In this document: piece by piece, positions 16,452 to 24,207 of the stretch | Layout of the letters: the number at the start of each line of letters is the position of its first letter | Position numbering within the stretch: position 1 is the first letter of the stretch | DNA from: Anaerofustis butyriciformans | GTDB taxonomy: Bacteria > Bacillota > Clostridia > Eubacteriales > Anaerofustaceae | DNA length: 64,000 bases | Direction of reading: 5' to 3' | NCBI RefSeq assembly: GCF_036289385.1 | Contig: NZ_JAYFFH010000003.1 | Span: 62,001 to 126,000, forward strand | Notes under the pieces: generated by a model | The model's input: only the letters and a program-made list of their open reading frames with translations | The model's database searches: none | What the model was told of the DNA's origin: nothing | Translations under genes and position numbers: made by a program

Positions 16452-17135
16452 ATGGATAAGATTGCAGCTTCGATTATGTGCGGAAATGCGCTTGAGTACG
16501 GCGAAGAATTAGATGCGCTTAAAGAAGCAGGCGTGGATATGATTCACTTTGATGTAATGGATGGCGAATTCGTAAATAACTTAGGCATGGGGCTTTATAT
16601 GCTTGAGGCAATGAAAGAATATACTGATATGGTATTTGATGTTCATTTAATGGTTGTTGAGCCTGATGTATATTATGAAAGAATCGCAAAAACAGGAGCG
16701 GAATATATTTGTATTCATGCTGAAGCGGTAAAACATTTACACAGAAGTATTATGGCTATTAAAGCTGCCGGCGCTAAAGCTGGTGTTGTTTTAAATCCAT
16801 CTACTAACTTAAATGTTTTAAAAGAAGTTATAAAAGATATTGATTTGGTTTGTCTTATGACTGTTAATCCTGGTGGATCAGGAGAAAAATTCATTCCAAA
16901 CCAATACAAAAAAATTGCTGATTTAAAAGCAATGAAAGAAAAATATAATCCTGACTTGTTGATTGAAGTAGACGGTAATATTGGACCTGAAACAATCCCT
17001 GGATGTGCAAAAGCAGGTGCTGATGTTTATGTTTGCGGAACAAGTGCTATTTTTAAAGGGGATAGAAACTTATATAAACCTTTAACAAAAGAAATGAAAG
17101 ATATAATACATAAAGCAGTAGGGGAGGACAAATAA
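16452..17135 (+). CDS. Ketose-phosphate 3-epimerase, AlsE-like
   Basis: This 227-residue epimerase is a paralogue of the 14078 gene but belongs to a different subgroup. The opening reads AASIMCGN, closer to the SPSLMCMD of D-allulose-6-phosphate 3-epimerase (AlsE) than to canonical Rpe. The barrel ends with VDGNIG and CGTSAIF, as in AlsE-type proteins. Catalytic metal ligands H32, D34, H65 and D174 are intact, so it should be active. Its substrate may be a hexulose-6-phosphate, an inference. It is first in an operon with a third epimerase (1 base gap) and a zinc dehydrogenase. Confidence 0.85.
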   Translation: MDKIAASIMCGNALEYGEELDALKEAGVDMIHFDVMDGEFVNNLGMGLYMLEAMKEYTDMVFDVHLMVVEPDVYYERIAKTGAEYICIHAEAVKHLHRSIMAIKAAGAKAGVVLNPSTNLNVLKEVIKDIDLVCLMTVNPGGSGEKFIPNQYKKIADLKAMKEKYNPDLLIEVDGNIGPETIPGCAKAGADVYVCGTSAIFKGDRNLYKPLTKEMKDIIHKAVGEDK

Positions 17136-17136
17136 G

Positions 17137-17811
17137 ATGAATGATTTAAAAGTATCAGCGTCAATTATGTGTGGTAACCCTATGAAGTTTGGATGGGAAC
17201 TTGAAAAGCTTGAAAAAGCCGGTGCAGACATGATTCATTTTGACATGATGGACGGACATTATGTTGAAAATATAGCTATGGGTATATATATGCTTGAACA
17301 TATGAAAAAGAAAACAAAAATTCCTTTCGATGTTCATCTTGCAATGTTCCATCCTGAAAAACATATTGAAAAATTATGTAGTATTTTAGATGAAAATGAC
17401 TTTATTCACGTTCATCCTGAAAGTACTATACATATACACAGAGTATTAAGAGATATTAAAAGAATGGGTGTAAAAACAGGTGTTGCATTAAATCCTGCAA
17501 CAAATGAAGATGCACTTGAATATTTAATCGACGATATCGACATTGTTCTTGCAATGACGGTTTCTCCTGGATTTGCCGGTCAAAAATTTATCAAACAAAC
17601 TCTTGGTAAAATTGAAAATATAAGAAAAATGGCAAATGACAGAAATCCGGATTTAATGATAGCCGTTGATGGAAATATTAATGAAAATACAATTCCAAAC
17701 TGCGTAAAAGCAGGCGCAGATGTTTTAGTGGCAGGAACATCATCTATCTTTAAAGGTGATGATGCTGATTATAAAGAGCTTATTCAAAAAATGAAAGACT
17801 CAGTAAAATAA
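17137..17811 (+). CDS. Ketose-phosphate 3-epimerase, AlsE-like, tandem paralogue
   Basis: This 224-residue protein is the third epimerase. It shares SASIMCGN, the MGIYMLEHM helix and GTSSIFKGD with its upstream neighbour, so the pair probably arose by tandem duplication and then diverged. Metal ligands H34, D36, H67 and D178 are present. FIHVHPEST and TVSPGFAGQ resemble the AlsE signatures FITLHPET and TVDPGFAGQ. The start is one base after the previous stop with a GGGGAGG ribosome binding site inside that gene. Two linked AlsE-like enzymes may form a heteromer or handle two epimers; sequence cannot decide. Confidence 0.85.
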   Translation: MNDLKVSASIMCGNPMKFGWELEKLEKAGADMIHFDMMDGHYVENIAMGIYMLEHMKKKTKIPFDVHLAMFHPEKHIEKLCSILDENDFIHVHPESTIHIHRVLRDIKRMGVKTGVALNPATNEDALEYLIDDIDIVLAMTVSPGFAGQKFIKQTLGKIENIRKMANDRNPDLMIAVDGNINENTIPNCVKAGADVLVAGTSSIFKGDDADYKELIQKMKDSVK

Positions 17812-17831
17812 AAGAAAGAGGTACAATTCAA

Positions 17832-18884
17832 ATGAGTGAAATGATGAGAGGCTTATGCCTAAATGAAGACAGACAACTTGAACTTAGAGAGTTCCCTGTT
17901 CCAGAACCTAAAAGAGGATATGTAAGAGTTAAAGTAAAAAGAGGCGGTATCTGTGCTACAGACTTAGCTTACTGGAAATTCGGTTCTGATAGATTAGGTG
18001 AACTTCCTGTAATTATCGGACATGAAGGTTGTGGTGTTGTTGATAAATTAGGTGAAGATGTTACTGATGTTAAAGTTGGTGACAGAGTTGTTGTTATGAC
18101 TACATATAAAGTATGTGGTAAATGTAAAAACTGTGCAGTAGGTAACACAAACGTATGTATCGAAAGATTAGGTATCGGTTCTAAAAAGAACGGATGTTTC
18201 GCTGAATACGTAGAAGTTCCTTCAACAAGCTGTATCCCAATGCCAGATAACATGAGCTTTGAAGAAGGTGCTTTAATCGAAGTATTAGCTTGTGGTATCC
18301 ATGCTGTTAGAGAAACAACTACTACACATGCTGACGAAGTTGTTGTAGTTTGTGGTCCTGGACCAATCGGTACACTTGCTGCTTTAGCTGCTAAAGCAAA
18401 CAACTCAACAGTTGTATTAACAGGTATCAACCAAGATAAACACAGATTAGAAATCGCTAAAACATTAGGTATTGATTACTGTGTAAACCAACAAGAAGAA
18501 GACTTAAAAGCTCTTGTTATGGATTTAACAGATGGCTATGGTGCTGATGTTGTTGTTGAAGCTTCAGGTGCTTATCCATCATTAAATACATGTCTTGACA
18601 TCGTTAAGAAAACTGGTACAATTTCTCAAATGGGCGTATTCCATGGTCCATCTCCAGACTACTTAGATTTAGGTAGAATTCAAGAAAAAGAAATCAGAAT
18701 CCAAGGTACACTTTCTCAAAAACCAACAGCTTGGAGAAGAGCTATTGATTTAGTTGCTGCAGGCAAAATCAATATTAAACCTTTAGTATCTGACGTTATG
18801 AAACTTGAAGATTGGGAAGAAGCTTTCAACAAAGCTGCTAACGTAACAGGTTTCAAAGTATTATTTGACCCAGAAATGAAATAG
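17832..18884 (+). CDS. Zinc-dependent medium-chain dehydrogenase, sorbitol/polyol type
   Basis: This 350-residue protein has the catalytic zinc residues C41 and H64/E65, the structural cysteines C95, C98, C101 and C109, and a Rossmann motif CGPGPIGTLAAL near residue 175. It is typical of NAD-dependent polyol or threonine dehydrogenases. It differs from the GatD-like enzyme at 14757 in the substrate loop and C-terminus. Its codons are enriched in C-ending forms (ATC, AAC, TTC) compared with neighbours, which suggests strong expression. It follows the AlsE-like pair by 20 bases and ends the operon, so it probably produces or consumes their ketose-phosphate. Confidence 0.85.
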   Translation: MSEMMRGLCLNEDRQLELREFPVPEPKRGYVRVKVKRGGICATDLAYWKFGSDRLGELPVIIGHEGCGVVDKLGEDVTDVKVGDRVVVMTTYKVCGKCKNCAVGNTNVCIERLGIGSKKNGCFAEYVEVPSTSCIPMPDNMSFEEGALIEVLACGIHAVRETTTTHADEVVVVCGPGPIGTLAALAAKANNSTVVLTGINQDKHRLEIAKTLGIDYCVNQQEEDLKALVMDLTDGYGADVVVEASGAYPSLNTCLDIVKKTGTISQMGVFHGPSPDYLDLGRIQEKEIRIQGTLSQKPTAWRRAIDLVAAGKINIKPLVSDVMKLEDWEEAFNKAANVTGFKVLFDPEMK

Positions 18885-18886
18885 TT

Positions 18887-18917
18887 AAAAAAAGGTGCTT
18901 TAAGCACCTTTTTTTTA
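18887..18917 (+). terminator. Terminator of the second epimerase operon
   Basis: A strong hairpin AAAAAAAGGTGC / GCACCTTTTTTT sits right after the dehydrogenase stop. Confidence 0.92.
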
Positions 18918-18946
18918 TATGTGGTCAAAATAATGAAAAAGTTTAA

Positions 18947-18965
18947 ATTGTTACAATTGTCATTA
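18947..18965 (+). promoter_or_regulatory. Candidate operator, ATTGTTACAATTGTCATTA
   Basis: It contains the 11-bp palindrome ATTGTTACAAT, the exact complement of ATTGTAACAAT at 20363-20373, and its 14-base core TGTTACAATTGTCA differs by one base from the site at 26895-26908. An inverted copy of its right end, TAATGACAA, lies at the -10 end of the promoter (19020-19028). Confidence 0.5.
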
Positions 18966-18991
18966 GCTAAATATAAAAATTACAATAGTAA

Positions 18992-19020
18992 TTGACATTA
19001 ATGTTCATATGCTATATAAT
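18992..19020 (+). promoter_or_regulatory. Consensus sigma-A promoter of the SDR gene
   Basis: Perfect -35 TTGACA (18992-18997), 17-base spacer and perfect -10 TATAAT (19015-19020). Confidence 0.85.
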
Positions 19021-19060
19021 AATGACAACAAAATACAATGTTTAGGAGAGTGAAATAATA

Positions 19061-19822
19061 ATGGCTAAGAAAAATGTAGTTATTACAGGCGGAGCCAAAG
19101 GTATTGGTAAAGCTATTTGTGAAAAATTTATTAAAGAAGGTTACGAAGTTATTATCGTAGACTATGATGAAGCTGGTATGCTTGAAACTCAAAAAGAATT
19201 ACAAGAAAAAGGCGCTACAGTTTATGCTGTAAAATGCGATATCTCTAATTTAGATGATTGCAAAAAAGTTGCTGAATTAGTTGAAAAAGAATACGGTTAT
19301 TTAACAACATTAGTTAACAATGCTGCGATCGGACCTGGTGGAGATCCAAAAGAAATCAGCTTAGACCCAGTTTTATTCCAAAGAACAATGGGAATTAACG
19401 TAAATGGTCCTTTCCATATGATTATTTCTTTACTTGACTTATTACTTAAAGCTAAAGAACAAGATCAAGTTCCTTCAGTAGTTAACGTTGCTTCAACAGC
19501 TGCATTTACTGGTGGTGGCGGAAGCGTTGTATACGCTGCAAGTAAAGGTGCTGTAGTTTCTATGACAAGAAGTTTTGCAAGATTCTTCGGTGATACAGGT
19601 TTAAGAATCAATGCAGTTGCTCCAACATTAATTATGACACCACTTATGGCTGAAAGATTCAAAGATGATCCAGAAGCTTTACAAAAGAGAAAAGATTCAG
19701 TTCCTCTAGGAAGATTTATGGATGTTACAGAAGTTGCTGATATAGTTTACTTCTTAAATACACCTTCATTCATCCATGGTGAAGTTATTATTGCTGACGG
19801 CGGAAGAAGCTTAAGTGTATAA
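19061..19822 (+). CDS. Short-chain dehydrogenase/reductase
   Basis: This 253-residue classical SDR has the cofactor motif TGGAKGIG (9-16), NNAA at 86-89, and the catalytic triad S145, Y158 and K162. Acidic residues after the second strand (D34) suggest NAD preference, an inference. The family includes polyol and sugar dehydrogenases as well as ketoacyl reductases; the operator shared with the PTS genes favours a sugar or polyol substrate here. Ribosome binding site AGGAG. A small membrane-protein gene follows directly. Confidence 0.85.
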   Translation: MAKKNVVITGGAKGIGKAICEKFIKEGYEVIIVDYDEAGMLETQKELQEKGATVYAVKCDISNLDDCKKVAELVEKEYGYLTTLVNNAAIGPGGDPKEISLDPVLFQRTMGINVNGPFHMIISLLDLLLKAKEQDQVPSVVNVASTAAFTGGGGSVVYAASKGAVVSMTRSFARFFGDTGLRINAVAPTLIMTPLMAERFKDDPEALQKRKDSVPLGRFMDVTEVADIVYFLNTPSFIHGEVIIADGGRSLSV

Positions 19823-19823
19823 T

Positions 19824-20204
19824 ATGGATACAAACAAAGATATAGATATTAAAGAAAAAGATAATTTGAACGAAGAGAATAAAAACGAAGATAAAGAGTT
19901 TCATTTAGATTCGACAAGTGGAGAAGATAGAAGAAAAATACTTGCCAGCTATAAGAAAAGTTTAAGAAAAAGGGCTTTTGCTCCTTTAATAGGTGGTAAC
20001 GTTGGTATTAATCCCATAGACCTTTTAAAAGAAGAAGAAGCTGAAAAAGCTAAAAATCAAACATTGGATATTTATGATTTAATGGAAAGAAGAATATCCA
20101 TGTTAGAAAAAAAGGTTGATCAGGCTCTATCTATGGCACGATTTTCATTTTATGTGAGTGTAGTTGCTATTTTATTGATGTTTTTATTGCTTTATATAAA
20201 ATAG
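19824..20204 (+). CDS. Hypothetical tail-anchored membrane protein
   Basis: I do not recognise this protein of about 126 residues. The N-terminal 40 residues are highly charged (many E, K, D, N), followed by a basic helical stretch with SLRKRAFAPL, an acidic helix, a short coiled-coil-like MERRISMLEKKVDQAL, and one C-terminal membrane segment (about residues 105-124). The ATG at 19824 begins one base past the SDR stop; an in-frame GTG at 19815 is an alternative. The ribosome binding site is weak, so translation probably depends on the SDR gene. Its role in the sugar region is unknown. Confidence 0.6.
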   Translation: MDTNKDIDIKEKDNLNEENKNEDKEFHLDSTSGEDRRKILASYKKSLRKRAFAPLIGGNVGINPIDLLKEEEAEKAKNQTLDIYDLMERRISMLEKKVDQALSMARFSFYVSVVAILLMFLLLYIK

Positions 20205-20229
20205 GGAGAACATTCTCCCTATTTTTATG
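20199..20229 (+). terminator. Terminator of the SDR operon
   Basis: AAATAGGGAGAA and TTCTCCCTATTT form a perfect 12-bp stem that contains the stop codon of the membrane-protein gene, followed by Ts. Confidence 0.88.
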
Positions 20230-20303
20230 TGAATAGTAATATTATTGATTTTAGATAATATATATTAACGTAATTTAATTTGTTGTTTTACTTTTATATT
20301 TTA

Positions 20304-20332
20304 TTGACAAATTAAAGTTAAAGTATTATACT
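20304..20332 (+). promoter_or_regulatory. Sigma-A-type promoter of the EIIB-EIIC operon
   Basis: Perfect -35 TTGACA (20304-20309), 17-base spacer and -10 TATACT (20327-20332). The leader to the first start codon is long, about 140 bases. Confidence 0.8.
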
Positions 20333-20333
20333 A

Positions 20334-20381
20334 TTATTGTAACAAAGTTTCATTGATGTTTTATTGTAACAATAATGAAAA
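20334..20381 (+). promoter_or_regulatory. Two operator-like repeats at the transcription start
   Basis: TTATTGTAACAAAG (20334-20347) is followed 27 bases on by the perfect palindrome TTATTGT-A-ACAATAA (20361-20375), overlapping a TAATGAAAA half-site (20373-20381). The first copy sits at the expected transcription start, a repressor-like position. Confidence 0.5.
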
Positions 20382-20480
20382 CCTTTCGATAGATTATCGA
20401 GATGCTTGACAATTTAATATTAAATAATTAATTAGGTTAGAATATTTTTCGCTTACAGATTTAATCGGGGGTGATTAGAT

Positions 20481-20765
20481 ATGAAAACAATATTGGTGGC
20501 TTGTGGAACAGCAATTGCTACTTCTACAGTCGTTGCCAAAAAAGTAAAAAGACTTTGCGAACAAAATAATATTGAAGTAAAAACGGTTCAGTGTAAAGCT
20601 GCCGATGCTGCTTCTAAAGCAAATGAAATATTACCTGATTTGGTAATAGGAACTTGTGATTTGCCTGGAACATTCCCTTGCAAAACAATTAACGGAAGGG
20701 CATTCTTAACAGGTATTAAGTTACAAGAATGTATTGATGAATTATTGGAAACATTAAAAAGTTAA
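20481..20765 (+). CDS. gatB: PTS galactitol-type EIIB component
   Basis: This 94-residue EIIB has the phosphorylatable cysteine C8 in VACGTAIATST, the P-loop of the lactose/galactitol EIIB fold. It takes phosphate from EIIA (probably the 2074 product) and passes it to the sugar held by EIIC. It is followed 86 bases later by the only EIIC gene in the window, with no clear terminator between them. The TGTAACA repeats at its promoter tie it to the sugar regulon. Two more intact EIIB paralogues lie at 26088 and 26492. Confidence 0.9.
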   Translation: MKTILVACGTAIATSTVVAKKVKRLCEQNNIEVKTVQCKAADAASKANEILPDLVIGTCDLPGTFPCKTINGRAFLTGIKLQECIDELLETLKS

Positions 20766-20851
20766 ATTCATTAGGTATTATAAGAACATTTACGTAGGCG
20801 GGAATATTTAACATAGAAAACAAACAATTTTAATTTTAAAGGAGAAAAACA

Positions 20852-22156
20852 ATGCAAGTCGTAACAAGTATATTTAGTTATATAATTGACATGGGTGCAT
20901 CAGTAATGATGCCTATTATCTTTACAATTTTAGGTCTTGTAATGGGCGCTAAATTTGGTGAAGCTTTAAGAGCTGGTATGACTTTCGGTGTTGGTTTCAT
21001 CGGACTTAATGCTGTTATCGGTATTATGTCTAGCACAGTTACACCAGTTGCTAACGCATTAGTTGAAAACTTAAACTTCAAATTAACAGCTGTTGACGTT
21101 GGTTGGGCTGCTGGTTCAGCTATCGCTTGGTCAACAGAAGCTGTTCCATTCGTATTCTTAGCTGTAATCTTAACAAACATCGTTATGATTATGTTAGGCT
21201 GGACAAAAACAATGGACGTTGATATCTGGAACTACTGGCATGTATTATTTACAGCTTCAGCTATCCTATTAATCTGTGGTAACTCTCCACTTTCTTGGGC
21301 TTTTGCTATCGGTCAAGCTGTTATCATGATGGCTATTATCTTTATCGTAGCTGACTGGACACAAGCTGACTGTGCTGAAATCTTTGGTCTTGAAGGTATT
21401 TCATTACCTCATATCCAATCTATGTGTAACTGTATCGTTACATACCCATTAGATAAATTATTAGGTATGATCCCTGGAATCAAAGACATCAGCTGGACAA
21501 GTGAAGGTATCGCTGAAAAACTTGGTTTATTAGGTGAACCTATGATGATGGGATTCATTATCGGTGGATTCTTATCAGCTTTAGCTCAATTTACAGCTCC
21601 ACAAGTTAATGTAGGTACAGCTATCCAACAAATTCTTATCGTTGGTATGAACATCGCTGCTGTATTAGTACTTATCCCTAGAATGGTTGCATTACTTATG
21701 GAAGGTTTAATGCCAATCTCTGAAATGACTCAAGCATTCCTTGAAAAGAGATTCCCTGGTAGAGAACTTTACATTGGTCTTGATGCTGCTGTTGCAACAG
21801 GACATCCATTCGTAATTTCTTTAGGTCTATTAGCTATTCCTATTATCTTAGTAGAAGCTGTTGTTCTTCCATACAACTCTTTACTACCATTAGCTGACTT
21901 AGCTGCTTTACCATTCTACGTAATCTGTGCTGTATTACCAAACAAAGGTAACTTATTCAGAGGCTTAATCGAAGTAATCATTATGTGTGCTATTTACTTA
22001 TGGTTCTCTACATATGCTGCAGACGTTATGACATCTTTAGCAGGTGCTGCAAACTTAACAATTCCTGAAGGTGCAACACAACTTTCAAACATCGCTTTAG
22101 GTGCTCAATGGATTACTTGGTTCCCATTCATGATTGCTAAAGCATTATTAGTTTAA
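20852..22156 (+). CDS. gatC: PTS galactitol-type EIIC permease
   Basis: This 434-residue membrane protein is rich in hydrophobic segments throughout, consistent with the 10 or so spans of the EIIC-GAT family. Landmarks include FGVGFIGLNAVIG near residue 47 and MVALLMEGLMPISE near 285, typical of galactitol permeases. It binds the incoming polyol and presents it for phosphorylation by EIIB. Codons are strongly biased to the C-ending optimal set, suggesting very high expression when induced. It is the sole EIIC found here, so the extra EIIBs may share it. The ribosome binding site is AAAGGAG. Confidence 0.9.
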   Translation: MQVVTSIFSYIIDMGASVMMPIIFTILGLVMGAKFGEALRAGMTFGVGFIGLNAVIGIMSSTVTPVANALVENLNFKLTAVDVGWAAGSAIAWSTEAVPFVFLAVILTNIVMIMLGWTKTMDVDIWNYWHVLFTASAILLICGNSPLSWAFAIGQAVIMMAIIFIVADWTQADCAEIFGLEGISLPHIQSMCNCIVTYPLDKLLGMIPGIKDISWTSEGIAEKLGLLGEPMMMGFIIGGFLSALAQFTAPQVNVGTAIQQILIVGMNIAAVLVLIPRMVALLMEGLMPISEMTQAFLEKRFPGRELYIGLDAAVATGHPFVISLGLLAIPIILVEAVVLPYNSLLPLADLAALPFYVICAVLPNKGNLFRGLIEVIIMCAIYLWFSTYAADVMTSLAGAANLTIPEGATQLSNIALGAQWITWFPFMIAKALLV

Positions 22157-22206
22157 TTTAAATATTAATTAATTTTTAGTAAAATAACTTAATCTGGTCA
22201 CACCCA

Positions 22207-22234
22207 AAGGGTTCTCAGTTGAGAACCCTTTTTT
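22207..22234 (+). terminator. Terminator of the EIIB-EIIC operon
   Basis: Perfect stem AAGGGTTCTCA / TGAGAACCCTT with a 2-base minimal loop and a T-run. Confidence 0.92.
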
Positions 22235-22329
22235 ATTATTAAAATAATATTGCAAAAAATTAAACTTATGGTATAATAGATAAGTAATACAAATGTCATG
22301 TATATGTATTACTAAAAAATATTATATAT

Positions 22330-22406
22330 GCGCCCTTAGCTCAGCTGGATAGAGCGTTTGACTACGGATCAAAAGGCCGGGGGTTCGAATCTTCCAGGGC
22401 GCGCCA
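22330..22406 (+). tRNA. tRNA-Arg (anticodon ACG)
   Basis: This 77-base gene folds as a complete cloverleaf: acceptor GCGCCCT / AGGGCGC, anticodon stem TTTGA / TCAAA around CTACGGA giving anticodon ACG, T-loop GTTCGAATC, discriminator G and an encoded CCA. It reads CGU (and CGC/CGA after inosine modification) arginine codons. Confidence 0.95.
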
Positions 22407-22415
22407 TCTGAAATT

Positions 22416-22440
22416 AAACACCTTTGAGGTGTTTTTTTTT
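22416..22440 (+). terminator. Terminator of the tRNA-Arg(ACG) gene
   Basis: AACACCT and AGGTGTT stem with a TTG loop and a long T-run. Confidence 0.88.
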
Positions 22441-22514
22441 ATTAAAAGTTGTTATTTATAGAAGTAAATAAATTATAAAATAATTTAAAGAAATATGAAA
22501 AATATAGTAAATAT

Positions 22515-22549
22515 TTGACAAAATATGAAAAATATTATAACATTATAAT
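22515..22549 (+). promoter_or_regulatory. Probable promoter of the CHAP-domain hydrolase
   Basis: A TTGACA (22515-22520) precedes TATAAC (22536-22541) by 15 bases and TATAAT (22544-22549) by 23, so the exact -10 is uncertain. The string AAATATGAAAAATAT occurs twice, once either side of the TTGACA. Confidence 0.4.
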
Positions 22550-22581
22550 GACTAAAACTATAAGTAAACTTTGGAGAAACT

Positions 22582-23769
22582 ATGAAGAAAAAATTTATTG
22601 CGATTATTTTAATGCTTTTTTGTGTGACTGCTTTTTTAGATTTCCCATTTGCAACAGTTAGTGCGAAAAAATCTACTGAACAGCAGTTAGAAGAGAAAAA
22701 ACAACAAATAGAAAATAAAGAATCTGATTTACAAGATGCATCGAGTGAAGCTGATCAACTTCAAAGTGAAATAGATGATTATGAAAGTAAGATTTCTGAC
22801 TTAAATAAAAAGATAAAAACTCAGGAAACTAAGAGAGATAAAGTTGAGAAGCAACTTGAAGAAGCTCAAAAAAAATTAGATGAAGCAAAAGAAAAGAAAG
22901 AAAAATATGAAGAAATATTTGCTCAAAGAATGGAAGTAATGTACATGTACGGAGGCAGCGGATATTTAGATGTAATCTTTTCTTCTTCTGGATTATCAGA
23001 TTTAATAAGCAATATATCTAATTATAAAGAGTTAGTTACATATGACCAAAATATAATAAGTAATTTACAACAAGCAGAAGCAGAAATAGCAACACAAACA
23101 AAGAAAATAGAGAATGATAAAAAAGAACTTGATACTATCATTGCTGGGCTAGAAGCAGATAAAGAAGAACTTAATGTATTGACAGAAGCTAAAAAGTATC
23201 AGTTAACTGATACAAATGAAAGTATTGAAGCTATTGAAGAACAACTTGATATACTTGAAAAAGAAGCTATTGAATTAAATGATAAACTTTATGAAGAAAA
23301 TATAAAAAATGGTAACTATTCAAGTGGTAATGCATATTATGGTAGAGGTCGTACAGCTGTTGTAAATGCAGCAAAAGCTCAAATAGGAAATTACAATGGA
23401 GATAAATTCTGGAGCTGGTATGGGTTTAATTATAGAGTTTCATGGTGTGCATGTTTTGTATCATGGTGTGCGAATGAAGCAGGATATATTAAAGCCGGTG
23501 TAATTCCAAAATTCTCATATGTTGATAATGGTGCAAATTGGTTTAGAGCAAGAGGAAGATGGAAAGGCAGAAGCTATACACCATCTCCGGGAGATATTAT
23601 ATTCTTTGATTGGGATGGTAATGGAGTAGGAAATCATGTAGGTATAGTTGAATACGTAAGCGGTGGAACTGTACATACAATTGAAGGAAATACATCTAAT
23701 ATGTGTGCAAGAAGAAGCTATTCTATAGGTTCTTGGAGCATTATGGGTTATGGAGTACCAAATTATTAA
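22582..23769 (+). CDS. Secreted coiled-coil CHAP-domain peptidoglycan hydrolase, PcsB-like
   Basis: This 395-residue protein has a signal peptide (cleavage near VSA, residue 28), a long coiled coil with Glu/Lys heptads at about 30-240 in two halves split by a YMYGGSGYLDVIFSSSGLSDL hinge, and a C-terminal CHAP amidase/endopeptidase domain (about 258-395). Catalytic candidates are C289 in SWCACFVSW, H352 in GNHVGIVEY and E368 in HTIEGN. The layout matches PcsB/CwlO-type hydrolases that are activated at the membrane by FtsEX during cell separation; FtsEX is not in the window. It is a single gene with its own promoter and terminator. Confidence 0.88.
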   Translation: MKKKFIAIILMLFCVTAFLDFPFATVSAKKSTEQQLEEKKQQIENKESDLQDASSEADQLQSEIDDYESKISDLNKKIKTQETKRDKVEKQLEEAQKKLDEAKEKKEKYEEIFAQRMEVMYMYGGSGYLDVIFSSSGLSDLISNISNYKELVTYDQNIISNLQQAEAEIATQTKKIENDKKELDTIIAGLEADKEELNVLTEAKKYQLTDTNESIEAIEEQLDILEKEAIELNDKLYEENIKNGNYSSGNAYYGRGRTAVVNAAKAQIGNYNGDKFWSWYGFNYRVSWCACFVSWCANEAGYIKAGVIPKFSYVDNGANWFRARGRWKGRSYTPSPGDIIFFDWDGNGVGNHVGIVEYVSGGTVHTIEGNTSNMCARRSYSIGSWSIMGYGVPNY

Positions 23770-23774
23770 AAAAT

Positions 23775-23807
23775 AAAAATAGCGGTGCAAAGGTACCGCT
23801 ATTTTTT
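23775..23807 (+). terminator. Terminator of the CHAP-hydrolase gene
   Basis: AAAAATAGCGGT and ACCGCTATTTTT form a perfect stem followed by Ts. Confidence 0.9.
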
Positions 23808-23825
23808 TATTATATTACTGCAAAT

Positions 23826-23855
23826 AAAAAAGAGAAGTTATACTTCTCTTTTTTT
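23826..23855 (-). terminator. Terminator of the EIIB-like gene, bidirectional
   Basis: AAAAAAGAGAAG / CTTCTCTTTTTT stem with a TTATA loop; it lies a few bases past the minus-strand stop at 23858. Confidence 0.85.
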
Positions 23856-23857
23856 AA

Positions 23858-24133
23858 TTATTTTAATTTGTTAATTGCATCATAAAGTTTTTTTGCACCC
23901 ATTTGAGGGTAATTTAATGCTAAACCATCAATTACAGGAATATCTGTATCAGGAACTTTTACACCAACTTTAACGATAGCATCAGGAGCTTCTGAAGCTA
24001 TTAAGTCTTCAATCTTATCTGTAATAACATTACATTTTACAACTTCAACGTCTTTTCCACAGTTAGTGTGAATTAAATCTTCAAATTTAGCAAATTTAGC
24101 ATCTTTCATGCTTGCTGCAATAATAATTTTCAT
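23858..24133 (-). CDS. EIIB-like protein lacking the phosphorylation cysteine
   Basis: This 91-residue protein aligns end to end with the galactitol EIIBs of the window: the same MK-I-I opening, VVKCN in place of VKTVQCK, PDAIVKVGVKVP for PDVIVGTTDIP, and a VIDGLAL strand for the conserved NGR turn. The active-site loop is gone: C8 is replaced by Ser and the CGTGIATST loop reads SMKDAKFAK. It cannot carry phosphate in the known way. The second ATG (24133) is preferred because AAGGAG sits 7 bases before it. A TTGTTACTTACAAT site overlaps its transcription start, so it is probably co-regulated with the PTS. It may be a regulatory or scaffolding partner; this is inference. Confidence 0.72.
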   Translation of the reverse strand: MKIIIAASMKDAKFAKFEDLIHTNCGKDVEVVKCNVITDKIEDLIASEAPDAIVKVGVKVPDTDIPVIDGLALNYPQMGAKKLYDAINKLK

Positions 24134-24149
24134 GTTCATTCTCCTTTTC

Positions 24150-24163
24150 TTGTTACTTACAAT
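24150..24163 (-). promoter_or_regulatory. Operator-like site at the start of the EIIB-like transcript
   Basis: On the minus strand this reads ATTGTAAGTAACAA, with TTGT and ACAA halves like the ATTGTAACAAT palindrome of the PTS promoters but with a wider centre. It lies immediately downstream of the -10. Confidence 0.35.
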
Positions 24164-24192
24164 ATTATAATTTATATTACAAATGATTGCAA
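24164..24192 (-). promoter_or_regulatory. Sigma-A-type promoter of the EIIB-like gene
   Basis: On the minus strand: -35 TTGCAA (24187-24192), 17-base spacer, perfect -10 TATAAT (24164-24169). Confidence 0.75.
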
Positions 24193-24207
24193 GTATTCTT
24201 ATGTAAA

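Noticed and set aside
22495..22550. AAATATGAAAAATAT direct repeat as a CRISPR or iteron
   Set aside because: Only two copies, very AT-rich, around a promoter; not an array.
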